Source of the DNA: an uncultured Eubacterium sp.
GTDB lineage: Bacteria; Bacillota; Clostridia; Peptostreptococcales; Anaerovoracaceae
Reading direction: 5' to 3'
Length of the DNA: 8,069 bases
Assembly (NCBI GenBank): GCA_947367725.1
Contig: CANBFZ010000071.1
Span: 1-8,069, forward strand
Shown: piece by piece, positions 1 to 5,553 of the stretch
How positions within the stretch are numbered: the stretch's first letter is position 1
How the letters are laid out: each line of letters begins with the position of its first letter
Program-made: the position numbers and the translations under genes
The notes under the pieces: generated by a model
Database searches by the model: none
What the model saw: the letters and a program-made list of their open reading frames with translations, nothing else
Told to the model about the DNA's origin: nothing

Positions 1-887
1 GAACCCGCAAACTGTGCGTCTGAGTGCATACGTCCCAATGTATCTGTCATACCGTAAGAAGCAGGACCTGCTGCCATATTATCCGGGTGAAGGGTACGTC
101 CTGTACCGCCGCCGGACGCTACAGAGAAGTATTTCTTACCCTGCTCGATACATTCTTTCTTGTAAGTACCTGCAACCGGATGCTGGAAACGTGTCGGATT
201 GGTAGAGTTTCCTGTGATCGATACGTCTACGCCTTCCTTGTGCATGATTGCAACACCTTCGCGTACATCATTTGCACCATAGCAGTTTACTTTGGAGCGA
301 AGTCCCTCAGAATAAGCAGTTTTCTGCACCTCTTTGAGTTCTCCTGTAAAATAATCGTACTCTGTCTCAACATATGTAAATCCGTTGATTCTGGAAATAA
401 TCAGCGCTGCATCCTTTCCAAGACCGTTCAAAATCACCCGCAGAGGTTTTGTTCTAACCTTATTGGCAGAGTTTGCAATGCCGATGGCACCTTCTGCCGC
501 AGCAAAAGATTCGTGACCTGCAAGGAATGCAAAACACTCCGTTTCTTCACTGAGCAGCATGGACGCCAGATTTCCATGTCCGATGCCGACTTTTCTGTCA
601 TCTGCCACGGAACCTGGAATACAAAATGCCTGCAGCCCTTCTCCGATGGCTTTCGCCGCTTCTGCCGCAGTAAACGCACCTTTTTTAATTGCGATGGCTG
701 CGCCAAGCACATAAGCCCAGCAAACGTCTTCAAAACAAATAGGCTGAATGCCTTTGGCAATTTCGTATGGGTCAAATCCTTTGTCTGTGCACAGTTTCCG
801 TGCCGCTTCTAGACTTTCGATTCCGTATGTCTTCATCACCGCTTCCACACCGGCGATTCTTCTATCGTAGTTTTCAAATAATTCCAT
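1..887 (-). CDS. GGGtGRT family protein, C-terminus cut by window edge
   Basis: The visible 295 codons run off the low-coordinate edge with no stop, so the gene is partial. The family is named after the signature SGGGTGRTLHPDN, present here at residues about 258-270 and followed by a conserved glycine-rich stretch (MAAGPASYGMTDTLGRMHSD). I recall family members of about 330 residues, so some 35 are missing. There is no signal peptide or clear membrane helix, so it is probably cytoplasmic. The ATG at 887 is set by an AGGAGGT site at 900-894 that overlaps the stop codon of the upstream NifU-like gene, which implies translational coupling. The two genes are a recurring pair in anaerobic Firmicutes. 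No biochemical function is known to me. A role linked to iron-sulfur metabolism is inferred only from the neighbour. Cysteines at 33, 51, 56, 89, 118, 202 and 246 could be ligands but form no motif I recognise. Confidence 0.9.
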   Translation of the reverse strand, partial: MELFENYDRRIAGVEAVMKTYGIESLEAARKLCTDKGFDPYEIAKGIQPICFEDVCWAYVLGAAIAIKKGAFTAAEAAKAIGEGLQAFCIPGSVADDRKVGIGHGNLASMLLSEETECFAFLAGHESFAAAEGAIGIANSANKVRTKPLRVILNGLGKDAALIISRINGFTYVETEYDYFTGELKEVQKTAYSEGLRSKVNCYGANDVREGVAIMHKEGVDVSITGNSTNPTRFQHPVAGTYKKECIEQGKKYFSVASGGGTGRTLHPDNMAAGPASYGMTDTLGRMHSDAQFAG

Positions 888-898
888 TTGGGCACCTC

Positions 899-1591
899 CT
901 ATTCCTTGCGCGGGTCAATGGTCTTAACTGCTTCATTAAATCTACCATAAACGCCGCTGGCTTTTTCAATGGCCTCCATCGGATCTTCTCCTGCTTTGAT
1001 AAAGTCCATCATTTTTCCAATATTTACGTACTTGTAGCCGATGATATGATTGTTCTCATCGAGACCTTCTTCTAAGATATAGCCTTCTGCCAGTTCTAGA
1101 TATCTCGGTCCCTTTGCCGCAGTGGAAAAAATCGTGCCGACCTGGCTTCTGGTGCCCTTTCCAAGATCCTCAAGTCCCGCACCTACAGCCAGTCCTCCTT
1201 CGGAGAACGCAGACTGGCTTCTTCCATATACAATCTGTAAAAACAGTTCTCTCATTGCTGTATTAATCGCGTCACAGACCAGATCTGTATTCAGCGCTTC
1301 TAAAATCGTCTTGCCAACCAAGATTTCTCCTGCCATCGCCGCAGAATGGGTCATACCGGAGCATCCCAATGTCTCGATCAACGCTTCTTCAATGATACCA
1401 TCCTTGATGTTGAGGGTTAATTTGCATGCACCCTGCTGCGGTGCACACCAGCCGACACCATGTGTCAATCCCGAGATATCCGAAATCTCTTTCGCCTGTA
1501 CCCATCTGCCTTCTTCGGGAATTGGCGCTGGTCCGTGATTGGCATCTCTTCCAACGATACACATATTCTCGACTTCTTTTGTATAAATCAT
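899..1591 (-). CDS. NifU/IscU-like iron-sulfur scaffold family protein
   Basis: This 230-residue protein resembles the NifU N-terminal/IscU fold family, which assembles Fe-S clusters on cysteines. The region ACKLTLNIKDG (55-65) matches the IscU beta-strand block, and LGCSGMTHSAAMAGEILVGK (75-94) matches the block around the second IscU cysteine and the following helix. Other cysteines are at 11, 49, 56 and 106. The cysteine expected in the usual AxCGD motif of IscU is not in its normal place: cysteines occur at GWC and GAC instead, and the C-terminal half beyond about 115 is unlike IscU. Classical scaffold activity is therefore unproven. Length exceeds IscU (about 130). GGAGGT lies five bases before the ATG at 1591. 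It is the first gene of an operon with the GGGtGRT gene, 11 bases apart. It is likely a cytoplasmic partner of that protein. Confidence 0.85.
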   Translation of the reverse strand: MIYTKEVENMCIVGRDANHGPAPIPEEGRWVQAKEISDISGLTHGVGWCAPQQGACKLTLNIKDGIIEEALIETLGCSGMTHSAAMAGEILVGKTILEALNTDLVCDAINTAMRELFLQIVYGRSQSAFSEGGLAVGAGLEDLGKGTRSQVGTIFSTAAKGPRYLELAEGYILEEGLDENNHIIGYKYVNIGKMMDFIKAGEDPMEAIEKASGVYGRFNEAVKTIDPRKE

Positions 1592-1625
1592 CTTTTACCT
1601 CCGCTTCCGTTTCGTTGCTTCTTTC

Positions 1626-1654
1626 AGTATAGCATCGGTGTCTTGTTTATTCAA
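1626..1654 (-). promoter_or_regulatory. Sigma-A-type promoter for the NifU-like/GGGtGRT operon
   Basis: On the minus strand TTGAAT (1654-1649) and TATACT (1631-1626) are separated by 17 bases. The -10 is extended by a TG one base upstream (TGCTATACT). Transcription should start near 1619, leaving a leader of about 28 bases before the ATG at 1591. Confidence 0.7.
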
Positions 1655-1775
1655 CTGGTTTTAACTGTATCTTTCTTTGCTTTCTTTTCCTACTTTGAAA
1701 AAAATTACCATATTTTTAATTAATTATAATTATTTTCCATGAATTTTATCCTAGATTTGTATTTTTTATCTAAAA

Positions 1776-1804
1776 TTGAAACTATTTGTTATTATTTTTA
1801 CTCT
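1776..1804 (+). promoter_or_regulatory. Possible promoter of the XRE regulator gene
   Basis: TTGAAA (1776-1781) and TACTCT (1799-1804) are 17 bases apart in an AT-rich tract. The -10 matches consensus at only four of six positions, so this is a weak call. The 264-base divergent spacer (1592-1855) otherwise holds AT-rich sequence with the palindrome TTAATTAA near 1718-1725 and no other gene that I can support. Confidence 0.35.
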
Positions 1805-1855
1805 ATCTTATGTACGCAATGCACAGAATTATATCATTGGGAGGTCTGACAAATC

Positions 1856-2251
1856 ATGATGGACGATAAAACACAAGCAAGAATCGCAGCAAACATTGCA
1901 TATTTACGACGGCTTTTCGGCTATACCCAAGCAAATCTAGCAAAGGCCATTCACATGGGCAGAGGTGTTTACGCACAAATGGAAACAGGCGAAACGCCAC
2001 CGACTACCGATACACTGATGCTGCTCGCAGACTTTTATCATATTAGCGTCGATACCATTCTGCAGTTAGATACAAAGAAAATCATGCGCGATGTGATGTT
2101 TTCAGATCGTTACAGCAAACAGATCCATATACTTTTGGATATTTACAATCAGCTTTCACCCGTACGACAGAAACAGCTGATGACCAGAGCCAAACAACTT
2201 TCTCTGGAAGAAGAAATCGGAGAAGTCCCCTCTCTTTGTACTGTGCTGTAA
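1856..2251 (+). CDS. XRE/Cro-CI family transcriptional regulator
   Basis: The 131-residue protein carries an N-terminal Cro/CI helix-turn-helix over residues about 11-70. The pattern NIAYLRRLFGYTQANLAKAI is helix 1 to helix 2, the recognition part follows at MGRGVYAQMETGETPPTTD, and the tail of the domain (LLADFYHISVDTIL) is typical. The C-terminal 60 residues are charged and helical, without a recognised sensor domain. GGGAGGT at 1839-1845 is 10 bases before ATG 1856; the next codon is also ATG, at 1859, and could serve as start. It is the only plus-strand gene, is transcribed away from the NifU-like operon, and converges on the Fur-family gene. By position it may control itself or the divergent operon, but no operator is evident. 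It might equally be an unrelated cytoplasmic regulator. Confidence 0.88.
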   Translation: MMDDKTQARIAANIAYLRRLFGYTQANLAKAIHMGRGVYAQMETGETPPTTDTLMLLADFYHISVDTILQLDTKKIMRDVMFSDRYSKQIHILLDIYNQLSPVRQKQLMTRAKQLSLEEEIGEVPSLCTVL

Positions 2252-2254
2252 CGC

Positions 2255-2308
2255 AAAAAAGAATACCGCCTGTGCCGAATGCTCACGAAATCGACACAGG
2301 CGGTATTC
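2255..2308 (-). terminator. Intrinsic terminator of the transporter-Fur operon
   Basis: A perfect 14-base inverted repeat (GAATACCGCCTGTG at 2261-2274, its complement at 2295-2308) encloses a 20-base loop. Read on the minus strand the stem is followed by six T residues (2260-2255), so it terminates transcription coming from the Fur-family gene. On the plus strand there is no T tract, though the stem starts only ten bases past the XRE stop and might still protect that transcript's 3' end. Confidence 0.85.
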
Positions 2309-2334
2309 AAACCTATAACATAATACTATATGGA

Positions 2335-2374
2335 GCTGATTTTGTCCACGTGTGAACCATAGCACAAAATCAGC
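2335..2374. repeat. Inverted repeat of unknown role in the 3' region of the Fur-family transcript
   Basis: GCTGATTTTGT (2335-2345) and its exact complement (2364-2374) form an 11-base stem around an 18-base loop that contains CACGTG. Neither strand has a T tract after it, so it is not a normal terminator. It lies between the Fur-family stop (2421) and the terminator, so it would be transcribed as part of that mRNA. Confidence 0.6.
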
Positions 2375-2420
2375 GCAAAAGTCAATGAAACTTTAGTCTT
2401 ATTTTACTCTTTTCATGCTG

Positions 2421-2855
2421 TCATCTGCCTTGACCGCGACAGTTTTTACACAATCCATAAAGTACAGAACCTTTACATTCCAATGCAAATCCATGTTCTG
2501 CAGAAATATGCGAAGCAATCTCTTTCATAAAATCACAGTCCATATGTTCTACAAACCCACACTGTACACATTTCAGATGCAGATGCTCCCCGCATTTATG
2601 TTTCGAATCCACATACTGATACGTAACACATCCATTCTTTTCTCCCGACTGCGGCGTATACTGCATCAGATTTCCCTCTACCTCCAATTTTTCCAGATAG
2701 CGGTAAATCGTTGTCATGTTCACCTGCCGGTTCTGCGCCTTCATATGAGTATGAATCTCCCCCGCACTGACGGTCCGCTGCCGGTTCTGTTTTAAATAGT
2801 CCAAAATACCTGCCCGGCTGCTGGTCTTGTATTCTTGCTTTACACGCTTTTCCAT
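2421..2855 (-). CDS. Fur-family metal-responsive transcriptional repressor
   Basis: This is a 144-residue Fur/Zur/PerR-type regulator of normal length. Residues 1-65 form the winged helix: VNMTTIYRYLEKLEVEGNL is the recognition helix and wing. The C-terminal part holds CGEHLHLKCVQCG (88-100) and GLCKNC (134-139), giving two CxxC pairs (C96/C99 and C136/C139) for the structural zinc. H91, H93, H104, C107 and H121 are candidates for the regulatory metal site. The sequence does not say whether it senses iron, zinc or manganese. The added Cys88 just before the HxH would allow a thiolate ligand. The ATG at 2855 has AGGAGG eight bases upstream, overlapping the stop of the transporter gene, so the two are coupled. 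It probably represses the shared promoter near 3820. Confidence 0.92.
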   Translation of the reverse strand: MEKRVKQEYKTSSRAGILDYLKQNRQRTVSAGEIHTHMKAQNRQVNMTTIYRYLEKLEVEGNLMQYTPQSGEKNGCVTYQYVDSKHKCGEHLHLKCVQCGFVEHMDCDFMKEIASHISAEHGFALECKGSVLYGLCKNCRGQGR

Positions 2856-2867
2856 TCTGTCAGCCTC

Positions 2868-3716
2868 CTAAAATGTAATCCCCAGCACTTCAATGAGCAC
2901 GCCCCAGACCACGCTGATCCCATAAAGCACTGCAGCGATGGTTAGATTTTCGTGGACATGATGATTTTCCTTAAAAAGCACTAGAAGACCCATGCCGGCG
3001 CTAACTAAAAGGCCGCTGAACATAGGCCCCGCCCCGATGATCCCATCCAGATAAAGCTGGGTAATCGCCACTGATGCTGCACAGTTGGGAATCAGCCCCA
3101 CCAGTGCCGCCACTGCCTGCCCCAGCACAGGCACGTTGGAAAACATCTGATACAAACTGTCTTCTCCGATCCATTGAATGGCACCTCCGATGCCGATAGA
3201 AATCAATAACAGAAAAAAGAAAACTTTTGCGGTATGCAGCAGTGCATCTGTCAAAATGCCTGCACTGCAATGACACGACTGTGCCGGCAATGCAAATTCC
3301 TTCGACACTTTCTTTCGTCTTTCCATGAACCCGAATACGATTTCCAGCAGAAATCCACTGCCCATAGCAATTACAATTTTTGTAAAGATCACTTTAAAAA
3401 TGACTGCAAAAGGTACGTGCTGTGAAATAAAAATCGGCAGCATTTCATCAGAAGTAGACATGTAAATTGCAAGCAATGTGCCCAAACTGATGACCCGATT
3501 CATATAAAAATAAGAAGCCGCTGCCGAAAAACCACACTGCGGAAATGCACCTAAAAGGCTGCCCCAAAGCGGTCCGAATCTTCCTACCTGCTGCAGTTTA
3601 TCTCTGGCACTGCTACCCGCCGCCCGCTCTAACAGCCCCATCACAAAATAAGTGGCAAAAAGAAACGGCACCAGCCGCAAACTATCTAGCAGTGCATCCA
3701 GCAAAACTTCTGTCAT
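2868..3716 (-). CDS. ArsP_2/DUF2899-type multi-pass metal transporter (putative)
   Basis: The 282-residue membrane protein matches the ArsP_2/DUF2899 family, annotated as heavy-metal exporter or putative manganese transporter. It is a two-half repeat: LLGAFPQCGFSAAAS (54-68) in the first half is echoed by LVGLIPNCAASVAIT (205-219) in the second. Each half has hydrophobic helices, with a charged loop (about 131-142) between. CHC at 148-150 and HHVHEN at 252-257 could bind metal; STSDEMLP (87-94) is another conserved-looking polar stretch. The open frame reaches back to 3800. I chose ATG 3716 because AAAGGAG lies just upstream and because the 3800 codon sits inside the operator, about ten bases from the predicted transcript start. 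The Fur-family gene follows after 12 bases. The substrate and the direction of transport cannot be read from sequence. Confidence 0.85.
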   Translation of the reverse strand: MTEVLLDALLDSLRLVPFLFATYFVMGLLERAAGSSARDKLQQVGRFGPLWGSLLGAFPQCGFSAAASYFYMNRVISLGTLLAIYMSTSDEMLPIFISQHVPFAVIFKVIFTKIVIAMGSGFLLEIVFGFMERRKKVSKEFALPAQSCHCSAGILTDALLHTAKVFFFLLLISIGIGGAIQWIGEDSLYQMFSNVPVLGQAVAALVGLIPNCAASVAITQLYLDGIIGAGPMFSGLLVSAGMGLLVLFKENHHVHENLTIAAVLYGISVVWGVLIEVLGITF

Positions 3717-3811
3717 AACCTCTCCTTTCCGTCTGTGCATTGGAGTCTGCATCTTCTGGCGCATTGGCATCGCACAAACCAACCGCACCACAATTTGCAA
3801 CTCATTTGCAT
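3713..3811 (-). CDS. Candidate cysteine-rich leader peptide upstream of the transporter
   Basis: A frame of 32 codons (ATG 3811) or 30 codons (ATG 3805) ends at TGA 3715-3713, overlapping the transporter ATG as ATGA. The 30-codon version has six cysteines, at 3, 7, 13, 15, 19 and 23, including CQC and CARRC, and a basic tail. An in-frame TAA at 3820-3818 limits it upstream. There is no Shine-Dalgarno site, and the predicted transcript start (3810-3811) falls on or next to the first ATG, so translation would have to be leaderless or nearly so. The cysteines reflect repeated ATGC/TGCG words, so chance is a real alternative. The overlap and the metal context are the reasons for listing it. Confidence 0.25.
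   Translation of the reverse strand: MQMSCKLWCGWFVRCQCARRCRLQCTDGKERL
3757..3790 (-). promoter_or_regulatory. Stem-loop in the transporter mRNA leader
   Basis: TGGTGCGGTTGG (3790-3779) pairs with CCAATGCGCCA (3767-3757) around an 11-base loop. This gives an 11-pair stem with two G-U pairs and one bulged G. There is no T tract, so it is not a terminator. It lies about 40 bases before the transporter start and matches no riboswitch class that I recognise. Confidence 0.45.
3796..3810. promoter_or_regulatory. Putative Fur-family operator
   Basis: TGCAAATGAGTTGCA (minus strand) is a perfect 5-5-5 dyad, TGCAA and TTGCA around ATGAG. It begins seven bases past the -10 and covers the expected transcript start, an ideal site for repression. 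It resembles known Fur-superfamily boxes of the TGCAAAT type. Assignment to the Fur-family protein of this operon is inferred. Confidence 0.6.
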
Positions 3812-3816
3812 TTTAA

Positions 3817-3846
3817 ATTATAGCACCCTTAAAACAGAAAAGTCAA
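3817..3846 (-). promoter_or_regulatory. Sigma-A-type promoter of the transporter-Fur operon
   Basis: TTGACT (3846-3841) and a perfect TATAAT (3822-3817) are 18 bases apart on the minus strand, with an extended -10 (TGCTATAAT). This is the best promoter match in the window. The start is predicted near 3810, giving a leader of about 94 bases. Confidence 0.85.
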
Positions 3847-3851
3847 TACGC

Positions 3852-3880
3852 AAAAACAGCCGTCTTATATAACGACTGTT
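3852..3880 (-). terminator. Intrinsic terminator after sigG
   Basis: On the minus strand AACAGTCGT (3880-3872) pairs with ACGGCTGTT (3863-3855), nine pairs with one G-U and an eight-base loop, ending in five T residues (3856-3852). It sits about 20 bases after the sigG stop and six bases before the -35 of the next operon, which separates sporulation and metal transcripts. Confidence 0.8.
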
Positions 3881-3899
3881 CTTGTACGCTGCATCCTGC

Positions 3900-4670
3900 T
3901 TACACATATTTACGCATATATTTCAGCGCATTCTTCTCCAGTCTGGATACTTGCGCCTGACTGATGGAAATTTCCTCTGCCACTTCCATCTGCGTTTTTC
4001 CCTCAAAGAACCGCATCTGCAGTATATGCCGTTCCCGCTGAGACAACTTATTCATTGCCTCCGACAGCGAAATATTCTCAATCCATTTTTCGTCAGTGTT
4101 CTTGGTGTCCTGCACCTGATCCATCACAAAAATCGCATCCCCATCGTCATGAAAGACTGGCTCAAACAGAGATACCGGCTCTTGGATGGAATCCAGCGCC
4201 AGCACCACATCTTCTCGCGGCACTTCAATTTCCTTTGCAATCTCCGTAATGGAAGGCTCTCTCGCCAGTTCACTGCTAAGCCGCTCTTTTGCCTGCAGCG
4301 CCTTATACGCAATGTCCCGAAGAGAACGGGATACTCGAATACTGTTGTTGTCACGCAGATAGCGGCGCACCTCACCGATAATCATCGGCACCGCATAGGT
4401 GGAAAATTTGACCCCATGACTGAGGTCAAAATTATCCAGCGCTTTAATCAGCCCAATACATCCCACTTGGAATAAGTCGTCTGGGTTTTCTCCTCGGTTG
4501 TTGAAACGCTGAATCACACTTAGAACCAGCCTTAGATTTCCCGTGATAAATTTCTCTCTGACCTGTTTGTCTCCTGCTTTAATCGCAAGCAGCATTTCCT
4601 GCATTTCGGCATCTTTATATACCGGAAGTTTCGCCGTATTTACCCCACAGATTTCTACTTTATTCGCCAT
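3900..4670 (-). CDS. sigG: RNA polymerase sporulation sigma factor SigG
   Basis: The 256-residue protein is sigma-G, the late forespore sigma factor. It opens with the diagnostic NKVEICGVNTAKLPV (3-17). Region 2 runs over about 44-115 (GNLRLVLSVIQRFNNRG, DDLFQVGCIGLIKALDNFDL, KFSTYAVPMIIGEVRRYLRD). Region 3 is about 116-175 (RVSRSLRDIAYKAL). Region 4 is about 200-256 (KTQMEVAEEISISQAQVSRL). Asn45 is kept, the residue tied in Bacillus to inhibition by the anti-sigma factor Gin/CsfB. ATG 4670 was chosen because MANKVEICG matches the family start and GGTGA lies four bases upstream; ATG 4673 is one codon earlier and equally possible. A TTG at 4694 opens the frame but falls in a hairpin and lacks a ribosome site. 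It follows sigE, as in Bacillus and many Clostridia. Confidence 0.96.
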   Translation of the reverse strand: MANKVEICGVNTAKLPVYKDAEMQEMLLAIKAGDKQVREKFITGNLRLVLSVIQRFNNRGENPDDLFQVGCIGLIKALDNFDLSHGVKFSTYAVPMIIGEVRRYLRDNNSIRVSRSLRDIAYKALQAKERLSSELAREPSITEIAKEIEVPREDVVLALDSIQEPVSLFEPVFHDDGDAIFVMDQVQDTKNTDEKWIENISLSEAMNKLSQRERHILQMRFFEGKTQMEVAEEISISQAQVSRLEKNALKYMRKYV

Positions 4671-4690
4671 CATTTCACCAGCCTGTTCTA

Positions 4691-4710
4691 TCAAGATTTA
4701 TCCATCTTGA
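4691..4710 (-). promoter_or_regulatory. Small hairpin just upstream of the sigG ribosome site
   Basis: TCAAGAT and ATCTTGA form a perfect seven-pair stem with a six-base loop (GGATAA), ending about 11 bases before GGTGA of sigG. There is no T tract. It could tune translation or mRNA stability of sigG. In Bacillus a leader structure has been proposed to limit sigG translation from spoIIG read-through; whether this is equivalent is inference. Confidence 0.45.
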
Positions 4711-4715
4711 CTGAG

Positions 4716-4763
4716 AAAAAAGCCATGGGAGCCGCATAGACGCATTACGCCGCGCCTTCCATG
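4716..4763 (-). terminator. Imperfect terminator between sigE and sigG
   Basis: On the minus strand CATGGAAGGCGC (4763-4752) pairs with GCGGCTCCCATG (4735-4724), ten of twelve positions, around a 16-base loop, then six T residues (4721-4716). The mismatches suggest partial read-through into sigG. The rest of the 175-base gap holds CATACT (4794-4789), which resembles a sigma-G -10 but has no good -35, so I do not call a promoter. Confidence 0.55.
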
Positions 4764-4845
4764 TATCTTCTGTTTTTTCTCAATCAAAAGTATGTAAATC
4801 TTATCTGTAGTCTGCGCTGGCAGACAGCAAAAAATGCGATGCAAT

Positions 4846-5553
4846 TTATCCCAGTTTCTGTACTTCTCTTTGCAGCCTTTCGATAATTTTCTTTTCCAGT
4901 CTGGAAATATAACTCTGCGAAATGCCCATCGCATCTGCCACTTCTTTCTGCGTCATTTCTTTTCCGTTTTTCAGACCAAACCGCATATCCATAATTTGTT
5001 TTTCCCTTGCAGAAAGTTTGGTCAGTGCATGATATAAAAGTTTCCGATTGACTTCCTCTTCAATTCTGGTGCTGACGATATCATTTTCGGTGCCCAGAAT
5101 GTCAGAAAGCAGCAGTTCATTGCCATCCCAATCTACATTCAAAGGTTCATCCAGTGATACCTCGCTTTTACGCTTAACGTCTCTGCGCAGATACATCAGA
5201 ATTTCATTTTCAATACACCGTGACGCATAAGTGGCAAGCTTTATGTTCTTGTCTATTTTAAAAGTATTGACAGCTTTGATTAATCCTATTGTCCCAATCG
5301 AAATTAAATCTTCGACATTTATCCCGGCATTTTCGAATTTCTTTGCAATATATACCACCAGACGCAAATTCCGCTCAATCAGCACTGCTCTGGCGTCCTG
5401 ACTCCCTTTGGCATACTCCGCCAGCATCTTCTGTTCCTCTTCTCTGGAAAGCGGCGGCGGCAGCACATCGCTTCCCCCTATGTAAAAACATCCGCCTCTC
5501 GTGATTCCAAGAAGTTTTAGAAAAAATTCTCTGATTGTCCTTAAGATCTGCAT
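4846..5553 (-). CDS. sigE: RNA polymerase sporulation sigma factor SigE (pro-protein)
   Basis: The 235-residue protein is pro-sigma-E, the early mother-cell sigma factor. Residues 1-24 are the amphipathic pro-sequence that binds the septal membrane and is removed by SpoIIGA near [13 protein letters not shown] (23-35), a family hallmark. Region 2 covers about 60-125 ([55 protein letters not shown]). [20 protein letters not shown] (130-149) is the typical sigma-E linker. Region 4 is about 175-232 ([20 protein letters not shown]). ATG 5553 has AAAGGGG seven bases upstream and gives a pro-sequence of normal length. An in-frame ATG at 5604 has AGGAGG only two bases before it; it would add 17 residues and lies in conserved spoIIGA sequence, so it is less likely. 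Its 5' end overlaps the spoIIGA frame. Confidence 0.96.
   Translation of the reverse strand: MQILRTIREFFLKLLGITRGGCFYIGGSDVLPPPLSREEEQKMLAEYAKGSQDARAVLIERNLRLVVYIAKKFENAGINVEDLISIGTIGLIKAVNTFKIDKNIKLATYASRCIENEILMYLRRDVKRKSEVSLDEPLNVDWDGNELLLSDILGTENDIVSTRIEEEVNRKLLYHALTKLSAREKQIMDMRFGLKNGKEMTQKEVADAMGISQSYISRLEKKIIERLQREVQKLG

Noticed and set aside
24..812. Long plus-strand frame of 262 codons
   Set aside because: It lies opposite the GGGtGRT gene, has cysteine- and phenylalanine-rich nonsense-like sequence, no ribosome site and no recognisable family.
3717..3800. Longer N-terminus (28 more residues) for the transporter
   Set aside because: The upstream start sits inside the operator, about ten bases from the predicted transcript start, with no ribosome site, while ATG 3716 has AAAGGAG and starts a typical family N-terminus.
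3882..4475. Plus-strand frame of 197 codons
   Set aside because: It is the complement of sigG, whose identity is certain; composition (many His, Arg, Leu) is typical of an antisense shadow.
4789..4794. CATACT as a sigma-G -10 for sigG autoregulation
   Set aside because: No acceptable -35 at 17-18 bases upstream, and transcription from it would meet the terminator-like hairpin before sigG.
4698..4934. 78-codon minus-strand frame over the sigE end and sigE-sigG gap
   Set aside because: Its first half is sigE in another frame and the rest covers the terminator-like hairpin; no ribosome site or family.
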